7,340 nucleotides of DNA, from positions 1-7,340 of the forward strand of contig DAOWME010000157.1 of the NCBI GenBank assembly GCA_030643245.1. The letters run 5' to 3'. The notes under the pieces were generated by a model, which had not been told where the DNA came from, did not search any database, and worked only from the letters and a program-made list of their open reading frames with translations. Below are positions 1-5,744 of this stretch, in pieces (the stretch's first letter is position 1; every line of letters starts with the position of its first letter). A program made the position numbers and the translations under genes. The stretch is from Deltaproteobacteria bacterium. Lineage in GTDB: Bacteria; Desulfobacterota; UBA8473.

Positions 1-49
1 GTGTCTTTTTGCTCTCGCCATTGAATTATTGTGAATAATGCTCTTTTTG

Positions 50-91
50 CCCCTAAAAAGCTCGATATGGGGCCCAAATAGGGGTGTTTTT
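50..91 (+). terminator. Possible hairpin with T-run (weak terminator candidate)
   Basis: CCCCTA (50-55) can pair with TAGGGG (79-84), and TGTTTTT follows at 85-91, as in an intrinsic terminator for a plus-strand gene lying off the left edge. The loop is long (about 23 bases). A competing pairing of GCCCC (49-53) with GGGGC (69-73) exists, so the fold is uncertain. A little upstream, ATTATT (25-30) and AATAAT (34-39) form a perfect but A/T-only stem followed by five T (44-48). Neither is a strong terminator, and nothing shows which transcript they would end. Confidence 0.25.
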
Positions 92-160
92 ACAGTTGTT
101 TGTTAATAGTTCTAAATAGTTAGCTTGGCCCGACCCCATTAGCTTACCAGAACGCAGCTC

Positions 161-208
161 AGGGGGAAAATGGCCATTTCCGGATGGAAACTAGCTAATA
201 CTTTTCCA
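161..208. repeat. Palindromic patch downstream of ald, possible mobile-element relic
   Basis: This stretch has a perfect 12-bp palindrome AAATGGCCATTT (168-179). Overlapping short inverted repeats follow: TTTCC (177-181) with GGAAA (186-190), and TGGAAA (185-190) with TTTCCA (203-208). It lies about 45 bases beyond the 3' end of ald. Several interleaved dyads in so short a space could be an operator, a weak bidirectional stem, or the degenerate end of an insertion sequence. I cannot assign it to a named family, and no transposase is present in the window. Apart from this and the hairpins near 25-91, I see nothing in bases 1-253. Confidence 0.25.
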
Positions 209-253
209 AAAGGACGTGTCAGAGCGTGGTTGCCGACCATCAAGCGAAAAACA

Positions 254-1375
254 TCATATGCGTCTCAAAATTTCGTCTACGGGAGTGTAGACCATACCGA
301 ACGCATTGGCGACATTCTTATATGTGACCTTCCCCAGCACAATGTTGGCGCCTTTCCCCACAGCATAGCTCTCCAAAATCGCTCGCTTGTATCCCTTGTC
401 TGCAATCTCTATAACATAGGGAAGGGTGGCGTTCGTCAAAGCAATTGTTGACGTCACGGGCATGGCACCGGGCATATTGGTAACACAATAATGAATCACA
501 CCATCCACTTCATATATGGGATCCTCGTGAGTAGTGGGATGTGACGTCTCCAGTGACCCTCCCTGGTCGATGGCCACATCTACTATGACTGCCCCCCTCT
601 TCATCAGTGTCAGCATGGCCCGTGTGATCAGCTTAGGTGCCCTGCCCCCTGGAATGAGCACTGCACTGATAACAACATCCGCAACTCCCAATAGTGCACG
701 GATGTTATGTGTATTTGACATCATCATTACGACGTTCGGTGGCATCACGTCGCTAAGGTATCTCAAACGTTCCAGATCCGTGTCCAGAACATAGACTCTG
801 GCTCCAAGACCAGCGGCCATCTTTGCCGCATTTGTACCAACCACGCCACCTCCGAGTATGACGACAGTTGCGGGTTCAACACCAGGTACACCACCGAGCA
901 AGATCCCGCGCCCCCCATGTTCGCATTCCAGATACTTGGCACCCTGTTGCACTGACATGCGGCCGGCCACTTCGCTCATTGGAGTTAAGAGCGGCAGATG
1001 ACCCTCTTCAGTCTCGGTCGTCTCGTAGGCAATAGCCACGCATTTTGACCCAATAACAGCATGTACCAATTGTTCTGAGGCCGCAAAATGAAAATAAGTA
1101 AAGACAATTTTTCCTTTGTCCAGAAAGCCATGTTCAACCGGAAGCGGTTCCTTTACCTTAATGATCATCCCTGATCGCCGATACACCTCTTCTGCGGTAT
1201 GGACAATCTCAGCGCCTGCCAATGCGTATAACCTGTCAGGGAAGCTACTCGCTGAGCCGGCTTTTGTTTCCACAAGGACCTGATGTCCATGATCCACGAG
1301 TGCTTCCGCACCAACAGGTAACAAAGATACACGGTTTTCATCGGCGATTATTTCCTTCGGTACACCAACAATCAT
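254..1375 (-). CDS. ald: Alanine dehydrogenase
   Basis: NAD-dependent, cytoplasmic enzyme of 373 residues that interconverts L-alanine with pyruvate plus ammonia; the family is normally about 370 residues, so this copy is complete. The N-terminus MIVGVPKEI is the family start. Visible key residues are R15 (ENRV), K75 in KVKEP, H96 in YFHFAA, the nucleotide-binding GGGVVG at 175-180, D198 at the end of the second Rossmann strand, and D270 in DVAIDQGG. These match the substrate- and NAD-binding positions known in this family. The reading frame stays open 13 codons further upstream, but ATG at 1375 is preferred because it has a G-rich ribosome site (GGGGGGA) just upstream and because homology begins there. 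It is transcribed divergently from the glycine cleavage genes. Some alanine dehydrogenases also aminate glyoxylate to glycine, so a link with glycine metabolism is possible but not shown here. Confidence 0.96.
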   Translation of the reverse strand: MIVGVPKEIIADENRVSLLPVGAEALVDHGHQVLVETKAGSASSFPDRLYALAGAEIVHTAEEVYRRSGMIIKVKEPLPVEHGFLDKGKIVFTYFHFAASEQLVHAVIGSKCVAIAYETTETEEGHLPLLTPMSEVAGRMSVQQGAKYLECEHGGRGILLGGVPGVEPATVVILGGGVVGTNAAKMAAGLGARVYVLDTDLERLRYLSDVMPPNVVMMMSNTHNIRALLGVADVVISAVLIPGGRAPKLITRAMLTLMKRGAVIVDVAIDQGGSLETSHPTTHEDPIYEVDGVIHYCVTNMPGAMPVTSTIALTNATLPYVIEIADKGYKRAILESYAVGKGANIVLGKVTYKNVANAFGMVYTPVDEILRRI

Positions 1376-1482
1376 AATGTCCCCCCGGAGTGAAGACCCC
1401 GTTACCAAACACACTCAGAATCTGAGAACCATAGACGCCAACTCAACGAAGTAGTGGCTATTAGTATCTGAAATCGACATTT

Positions 1483-1510
1483 ACTATAGCAAATTGAAGA
1501 GAAAAAACAA
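1483..1510 (-). promoter_or_regulatory. Candidate extended -10 promoter for ald
   Basis: Read on the minus strand, TGCTATAGT gives an extended -10 (TG, one base, TATAGT, 5 of 6 to consensus, 1488-1483). TTGTTT at 1510-1505 could serve as a poor -35 with a 16-bp spacer. The resulting leader to the ald start at 1375 would be roughly 100 bases. The MITE-like element begins about 30 bases further upstream of this -35. The call is by pattern only. Confidence 0.35.
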
Positions 1511-1540
1511 GAACAATCGATGAGAAAGCATAGAAGGTAA

Positions 1541-1720
1541 GGGATGGGGACGAAATAACTTCCCCATTTGTGCATCTCATCTTCAGGCCATCTTTGCCCG
1601 ATCTTCAAACACAAAATCCTTAAAATAGTTTGACTATTCCTGCGGTTTTGCATTTTCAGATCGAACAAATCTAACCTAAATCTGAGCGCCAACTTGAGGA
1701 AGTTATTTCGTTCCCGTCCC
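1541..1720 (-). mobile_element. MITE-like element, complete copy (180 bp, full-length hairpin)
   Basis: The left end (1541-1563) and the reverse complement of the right end (1698-1720) match at 21 of 23 positions; both begin GGGA and share ACGAAATAACTTCC. The dyad continues inward through the whole element. CGATCTTCAAACACAAAA (1599-1616) answers CGATCTGAAAATGCAAAA on the opposite arm. The apex is a perfect AATAGT/ACTATT stem (1624-1629, 1633-1638) with a 3-base loop at the exact centre. TAA occurs on both flanks (1538-1540 and 1721-1723), consistent with a 3-bp target duplication. There is no transposase and no credible ORF, so it must be non-autonomous. Strand is given so that it matches the second copy at 7201, which is about 90% identical by hand alignment. 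I cannot name the family. A terminal-inverted-repeat hairpin with target-site flanks fits a MITE better than a simple attenuator. Confidence 0.85.
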
Positions 1721-1727
1721 TAAGCAA

Positions 1728-1832
1728 ATGACTGAAACAGACCCGGAGAAACGCATATTGTCTCTCCCTTATGGATTGGCGAGATGCTACTCCGGTAGTG
1801 GAGATGAAATCATTATCGTTGAAATTCTTTAG
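1728..1832 (+). CDS. Possible small ORF of 34 codons, unidentified
   Basis: An ATG-to-TAG frame starts 7 bases after the MITE-like element and ends with the residues GDEIIIVEIL. The peptide is acidic at its N-terminus (TETDPEK) and has a hydrophobic tail. As it stands there is no Shine-Dalgarno sequence before the ATG, because the element's end occupies that position. If the element and one TAA flank are removed, AGAAGG (1532-1537) falls 7 bases before the ATG, a normal ribosome site. This suggests a small gene silenced by the insertion. The ORF is short enough to be chance, and I recognise no family. It could also be a remnant of a longer lost gene. Confidence 0.25.
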   Translation: MTETDPEKRILSLPYGLARCYSGSGDEIIIVEIL

Positions 1833-1966
1833 ATGACGTCAGAGTGTGTCCACAACAATATCACCACTTAAAACGGGACTACTGAATACATTAAGGTTGC
1901 GTAACATCAAAATTTTTGTTAAGATTTTTGGCATCCTTCCATTTTCGGTTTACACTTTAAAAGCTT
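1833..1966. other. AT-rich spacer with no recognised feature
   Basis: I find no ORF, RNA gene or strong dyad here. It contains AT-rich tracts such as AAAATTTTTG and TTTACA (1949-1954). The latter looks like a -35 box but has no acceptable -10 at 16-18 bases downstream. Confidence 0.4.
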
Positions 1967-2147
1967 GTTCGGAGTTCCTCCTATAGGTTTTCAGATATTA
2001 AATTTCACAAGGGCAGAGGAAGGAATCCGCGTAAGTCGTACGTTGTAGTACGTCGTCGTGGATTCCGACCGATAACGCAGTGAAATTTGATATATGGAAA
2101 TCTATATAATCGGTTTCAGAAAGGAACGCCTCAGCCGTCCTTCGAAC
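1967..2147. repeat. Nested inverted-repeat structure upstream of the nuclease-like gene
   Basis: Five inverted pairs are nested around one centre: GTTCG (1967-1971) with CGAAC (2143-2147); GTTCCT (1974-1979) with AGGAAC (2122-2127); ATATTAAATTTCAC (1995-2008) with GTGAAATTTGATAT (2080-2093), 13 of 14 pairing; GGAATCCGCG (2022-2031) with CGTGGATTCC (2057-2066), 9 of 10; and CGTAC (2037-2041) with GTACG (2048-2052). The core from 1995 to 2093 would form a long stem as RNA or a cruciform as DNA. A short direct repeat, GGTTTTCAG (1986-1994) and GGTTTCAG (2112-2119), also brackets the core. No coding potential is visible. It differs in sequence from the MITE-like element. It may be another miniature repeat or a structured 5' leader. 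Confidence 0.6.
2105..2110 (+). promoter_or_regulatory. Perfect -10 hexamer TATAAT without a clear -35
   Basis: TATAAT occurs about 75 bases before the start codon of the 224-residue gene, just right of the nested dyad. The best -35 substitutes (GTGAAA at 2080, 19-bp spacer) are poor and lie inside the dyad arm. If it is a real promoter, the dyad would overlap its -35 region and could affect activity. This rests on pattern alone, in an AT-rich stretch. Confidence 0.25.
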
Positions 2148-2185
2148 CGCTTAAAGGCGGAACCCCAAACTTGAGGTAACAAAAG

Positions 2186-2860
2186 ATGCAAACAGCAGAG
2201 ATAAAGAAAAAATTAGAAGATGTATTCGACAACAGACAGGCCAGTGTGCTTTCAGAGGTAATAACCGATGCATACAGTGACCTTGTCAAAACCAGTGATT
2301 TCAATGAGCTTAAAGGAATAGTGAAAGATCTTGCGGAGGCTCAAAAAAGGACTGAAGTCAAGATGGGGGAGCTGTCTGAAGCCCAAAAAAGGACTGAAGT
2401 CAAGGTAGGTGAGCTTGCCGATGAGATGAAGGTCCTTGCAATAGGTCTTGATAATACGAGGGGAGATGTTGGCGGTTTATCGAGGAGCGTGAGTTATGCC
2501 CTTGAGAACGAAGTATACAGGATGATCCCTAAGTTATTGAAAGACCGCTGCGGTATTGACCTTGATGAAAGGTTAATAAGGGCTGATATCGGAGGTAAGG
2601 AGATAAATATATTCGGCAGGGGTAAAAAGAATGGAGGGGAACTGTTGATAGTGGGGGAGGTGAAGTTAAGGCTCGATGAGAGAAGGAAAAAGAAGAGGGA
2701 TGATGTGTTTAAGGAGTTGGATGAGAAGGTAGAGGCAGTGTTGAGTGAGTATGAGGGAGAGAAGGTCTTGAGAGTGCTGGTAACGCACTATGCAACAAAG
2801 GGGTTTCTCAAGAAGGCAAAGGAAAAGGATGTTGTGGTGATTCAGAGTTTTGAGTGGTAA
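2186..2860 (+). CDS. Coiled-coil protein with PD-(D/E)XK nuclease-like C-terminus
   Basis: 224 residues, start supported by TTGAGG 9-12 bases upstream of the ATG. The N-terminal half (about 1-100) is helical and charged. It includes an exact-phase duplication of 14 residues (two heptads), EAQKRTEVKMGELS at 51-64 and EAQKRTEVKVGELA at 65-78, giving a coiled coil. The C-terminal half has the strand pattern of PD-(D/E)XK folds: EINIFG (139-144), then ELLIVGEVK (152-160) with the E-x-K signature at E158/K160, followed by a basic helix. The position where this fold usually has aspartate appears to be N141, so catalysis is uncertain. Similar proteins are commonly annotated as DUF3782-like or misleadingly as 'chordopoxvirus fusion protein'. 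No signal peptide or membrane segment is visible. Its purine-rich, lysine-rich coding differs from the neighbouring gcv genes, suggesting separate acquisition. Its cellular role is unknown. Confidence 0.8.
   Translation: MQTAEIKKKLEDVFDNRQASVLSEVITDAYSDLVKTSDFNELKGIVKDLAEAQKRTEVKMGELSEAQKRTEVKVGELADEMKVLAIGLDNTRGDVGGLSRSVSYALENEVYRMIPKLLKDRCGIDLDERLIRADIGGKEINIFGRGKKNGGELLIVGEVKLRLDERRKKKRDDVFKELDEKVEAVLSEYEGEKVLRVLVTHYATKGFLKKAKEKDVVVIQSFEW
2336..2419 (+). repeat. Tandem 42-bp duplication inside the coiled-coil region
   Basis: Two adjacent 42-base units (2336-2377 and 2378-2419) encode 14-residue blocks that differ at only two residues (M/V and S/A). The shared core CAAAAAAGGACTGAAGTCAA is identical in both except for one base before it (GCT versus GCC alanine codons). 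A multiple of 7 residues keeps the heptad phase. Copy number probably varies among relatives. Confidence 0.85.
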
Positions 2861-2897
2861 GGTAGGATTAAGTTAGGTGATTGTAAAGGGTATCCTT

Positions 2898-3998
2898 ATG
2901 GGCATGAAGAAAACCATTCTGTACGATATCCATGAATCCGGCGGGGCGAAGATCTCTCCGTTTGCCGGTTATCTTATGCCGATTCAATACCACGGCATCA
3001 TCGCCGAGCACCTGGCTACCCGTAACAGGGCCACTGTCTTTGATACTTGCCACATGGGAGAATTCCACATCTGCGGAGGAAGTGCGCTTGCCGACCTGGA
3101 GAATCTGCTGAGCTGTCAGGTCGGTACCATGGAGATCGGGCAGTGTCGCTACGGCTTCCTCTGCAATCACCAGGGGGGGGCTGTCGACGATCAGGTTACC
3201 TATCGTCTGGGTGAAAACGACTTCCTCATGGTGGTGAACGCCGCAACACAGGAGACAGATTTTAAGTGGATCAAGTATCACCTCTCCAAGGCTACCCACA
3301 TAGAAGACGTTTCCGACAAAACCGCAAAAATCGACCTCCAGGGGCCTCAATCCGCAAAGATCATGCAGAAGGTGATGGAGGATAGGATAGATGACATGAA
3401 GTTTTACCACTTCAAACACAACCGGTATAAAGGTAGGCAGGTTCTTGTCAGCAGAACGGGTTACACTGGTGAAATTGGCTTTGAGATATACTGCGATAAC
3501 GAAATCGGCATCCCCTTGTGGAACGACTGCATAGAGAACGGTGCTGAACCGGCCGGGCTTGGCGCACGAGATACTCTCAGGCTCGAAATGGGTTTGCCCC
3601 TTTACGGGAACGAGATTTCCGCTGACAGGAACGTAGCTGAATCCGGGTTGCTACGCTACATCGCTACCCGGAAAAAATTCATCGGCTCTCCGGTGGTTCT
3701 CGACGAATCAAAACGGAAATACTCGCTGGTTGCCATGTTTCTCGATGACAGGAGAACCGCACGGGCACATGATACACTGCTCGATGCAGAAGGGGAGGTG
3801 ACCGGTTTGGTGACTAGTGGCTCTTTCTCTCCGTCCCTCGGCAAGGCCATTGCCATGGGGTATATCAGCAAATCGAGCAGTAGGCCTGGGACAGTAGTGA
3901 CCATCAGGGCCGAGAGATACGAATTGAAAGGAACAATTTGCAAAGTGCCTCTGTATAAAGGGGCAACCTGGCGTAAGAACCTGAAAGAGTTTCTTTAG
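2898..3998 (+). CDS. gcvT: Glycine cleavage system T protein (aminomethyltransferase)
   Basis: Transfers the methylene carbon from aminomethylated GcvH to tetrahydrofolate, releasing ammonia, in the cytoplasm. From ATG 2898 the product is 366 residues, typical for the family. Visible motifs are PFAG (21-24), HMGEF (52-56), the folate/catalytic segment QGGAVDDQVTY with D97/D98, RTGYTGEIGFEIY (186-198) and GLGARDTLRLE (220-230). The frame also opens at GTG 2877. ATG 2898 is preferred because AAAGGG (2885-2890) lies 7 bases before it and the family N-terminus begins just after; ATG 2904 is an alternative. The ribosome site partly overlaps a small AAGG/CCTT dyad (2886-2897). The gap to the upstream gene is only 37 bases with no terminator or glycine riboswitch, so co-transcription with it, or a promoter inside it, is likely. 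Confidence 0.96.
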   Translation: MGMKKTILYDIHESGGAKISPFAGYLMPIQYHGIIAEHLATRNRATVFDTCHMGEFHICGGSALADLENLLSCQVGTMEIGQCRYGFLCNHQGGAVDDQVTYRLGENDFLMVVNAATQETDFKWIKYHLSKATHIEDVSDKTAKIDLQGPQSAKIMQKVMEDRIDDMKFYHFKHNRYKGRQVLVSRTGYTGEIGFEIYCDNEIGIPLWNDCIENGAEPAGLGARDTLRLEMGLPLYGNEISADRNVAESGLLRYIATRKKFIGSPVVLDESKRKYSLVAMFLDDRRTARAHDTLLDAEGEVTGLVTSGSFSPSLGKAIAMGYISKSSSRPGTVVTIRAERYELKGTICKVPLYKGATWRKNLKEFL

Positions 3999-4026
3999 AG
4001 ACCCTTAGGGGTGAGGAGGCCTAGAT

Positions 4027-4410
4027 ATGATACCGGATGACTGCAAATACATGGAAACCCATGAATGGATAAAGATTGAAGAAACGCTGGCGGCCGTGGG
4101 CATCACTGACTACGCGCAGGAGGCGCTGGGAGACATTACCTTTGTCGAGCTTCCTCGACCAGGCACAGTAGTCAAAAAAGGGCAAGCATGTTCGGTCGTT
4201 GAATCAGTAAAGGCAGCTAGTGATATCTTCGCGCCGATTTCGGGCGAAGTTGCGGAGATCAATAATTCGTTAGAGGATGCGCCGGAGAAAATCAACGAGG
4301 ACCCTCACGGCGACGGTTGGATATTCAAGCTAAAGGATTTTGATGAACACGAACTTAGTGGTCTGATGAACGCCGGGGCATACAAGGCGTTCTTGGAGTC
4401 TCAAGAATGA
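4027..4410 (+). CDS. gcvH: Glycine cleavage system H protein (lipoyl carrier)
   Basis: Small acidic shuttle protein of 127 residues whose lipoyl-lysine arm carries the aminomethyl group between the P, T and L proteins. The lipoylation site is K62 in ESVKAASDI, at the usual place in a biotinyl-lipoyl fold. THEWIKI near the N-terminus and GDITFVELP before the arm are also standard H-protein segments. The length matches the family. GAGGAGG (4013-4019) gives a strong ribosome site 7 bases before the ATG. It follows gcvT by 28 bases and overlaps the next gene by 4 bases (ATGA), indicating coupled translation. Activity requires lipoylation enzymes, which are not encoded in this window. Confidence 0.97.
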   Translation: MIPDDCKYMETHEWIKIEETLAAVGITDYAQEALGDITFVELPRPGTVVKKGQACSVVESVKAASDIFAPISGEVAEINNSLEDAPEKINEDPHGDGWIFKLKDFDEHELSGLMNAGAYKAFLESQE

Positions 4411-5744
4411 CCTATATTGGGAATACCGACGAGCAACGCAAAGAGATGCTTGAGCGATGCGGCGTCTCTACTGTAGATGACCTCTTTGCCGCCATTCCTG
4501 CCTCGCTGCAGCCTAAGTCTTTCTCCCTTCCCCGGGGGAAGTCAGAACTTGAAGTATACTCATTCTTCAAGAAGCTAGCCGGCCAGAACTATTATGACCT
4601 GGTAAGCTTTCTCGGTGGAGGTTATTACGATCACTTCATCCCGGCGGCAGTTGATGCAATCGTTGGCAGGGGTGAGTTCTACACTGCGTACACCCCCTAC
4701 CAGCCGGAGCTGTCTCAGGGTACGCTCCAGGCTATGTACGAGTATCAAACCCATATCTGTAGGCTGACCGACATGGAGGTGGCAAACGCCTCTCTTTATG
4801 ACGGAGGTACCGCACTGTATGAGGCGTTCCAGATGGCGATTGCAGCAACCGGACGCAGGAAGGTTGTTGTGGATGGGGGGGTGAGTCCCATCTACAGGAA
4901 GATGATCTATTCATATGCCACCAACCTTTCAATAGATTTTCGCGATACTCTTGTCCTTCACGGCCAGACGGACCGCGAAAGGCTTTTTGATCTTATCGAC
5001 GATTCAACGGCAGCGGTTATCACCCAAAATCCCAACTTCTTCGGGGCAATAGACGACCATTCCGATATCGTCCGGCGTTGCCATGATAATGGGGCTCTTG
5101 CTCTTCAGTCGGTAAACCCTGTAGCTTGCGCTATTCTGAAGACGCCGGGCGATATGGGTTTTGATATTGCTACAGGCGAAGGACAGCCGCTCGGTATTCC
5201 ACTCTCGTTTGGGGGCCCCTATCTTGGGTTCATGTCCACGAGAAAAAAACTGGTACGTAAGATGCCGGGCCGGATCGTGGGCCGGACGGTTGACAACAAA
5301 GGCAAAGAGGGATTTGTCTTGACTCTGCAGGCACGGGAACAACACATACGTCGTGAGAAGGCGACATCCAACATCTGCACAAACCAGGCGTTGTGTGCAT
5401 TGCGGGCCCATGTATATCTCAGTCTCCTGGGCACGGAGGGTCTAAAAGAAGTAGCGCAATTGTGCCTTGATAAGGCGGAATATGCCAAGGAACGTCTCAA
5501 GGCCATTCCGGGGATCGAGGTGATGGACTCCATCCCAACCTTTAACGAATTTAGCGTTCGACTGCCCATGGACGCCGGAGAATGTGTAGGGCTAATGATC
5601 GAGAAGGGGTTTGCTGCGGGGTTTCCCCTTGGCCGTTACTATTCGGGTATGGAGAATTTCCTTCTAGTGGCGGTTACTGAAAAGAGGACAAAATACGAAA
5701 TAGGTCTCTTTGCAGAGGCATTGGAGGACGTGGTATGCCGGTAA
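4407..5744 (+). CDS. gcvPA: Glycine dehydrogenase (decarboxylating) subunit 1
   Basis: N-terminal half of the split P protein, 445 residues, which is full length for the family. With GcvPB it forms the PLP-dependent decarboxylase that takes CO2 from glycine and loads the remainder on lipoyl-GcvH. Diagnostic segments are SFLGGGYYDHFIP (67-79), EFYTAYTPYQPELSQGT (90-106), NASLYDGGTA (127-136), SFGGPYLGF in the middle and REQHIRREKATSNICTN in the C-terminal third. This subunit lacks the PLP-binding lysine motif, which is in the partner. The start overlaps the gcvH stop as ATGA, and its own stop overlaps the gcvPB start by 10 bases, so the three are likely translated in step from one mRNA. A single-chain P protein is excluded by the stop and frame change at the junction. 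Confidence 0.97.
   Translation: MTYIGNTDEQRKEMLERCGVSTVDDLFAAIPASLQPKSFSLPRGKSELEVYSFFKKLAGQNYYDLVSFLGGGYYDHFIPAAVDAIVGRGEFYTAYTPYQPELSQGTLQAMYEYQTHICRLTDMEVANASLYDGGTALYEAFQMAIAATGRRKVVVDGGVSPIYRKMIYSYATNLSIDFRDTLVLHGQTDRERLFDLIDDSTAAVITQNPNFFGAIDDHSDIVRRCHDNGALALQSVNPVACAILKTPGDMGFDIATGEGQPLGIPLSFGGPYLGFMSTRKKLVRKMPGRIVGRTVDNKGKEGFVLTLQAREQHIRREKATSNICTNQALCALRAHVYLSLLGTEGLKEVAQLCLDKAEYAKERLKAIPGIEVMDSIPTFNEFSVRLPMDAGECVGLMIEKGFAAGFPLGRYYSGMENFLLVAVTEKRTKYEIGLFAEALEDVVCR

Noticed and set aside
170..451. 93-codon plus-strand frame overlapping the 3' end of ald
   Set aside because: Most of it is antisense to ald, and the upstream part coincides with the palindromic patch; the residues match no family I know.
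1376..1414. Longer N-terminus for alanine dehydrogenase
   Set aside because: The 13 extra residues are not part of the family, and the strong G-rich ribosome site lies directly before the internal ATG.
1402..1692. 96-codon minus-strand frame between ald and the spacer
   Set aside because: It runs through the MITE-like element and the ald promoter region; its residues are translations of the element's arms and there is no ribosome site or family match.
1860..2185. Glycine riboswitch before the gcv region
   Set aside because: I looked for the conserved glycine aptamer core and its tandem arrangement and did not find it; the dyads present have a different layout.
2877..2897. GTG start for gcvT
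   Set aside because: It lacks a good ribosome site, while ATG 2898 has AAAGGG at proper spacing and fits the family N-terminus.
2868..3419. 183-codon minus-strand frame opposite gcvT
   Set aside because: It is the antisense shadow of a clear gcvT gene, with no family resemblance.
5004..5569. Two overlapping minus-strand frames of 116 and 135 codons opposite gcvPA
   Set aside because: Both are antisense to well-supported GcvPA coding sequence and have no plausible product.
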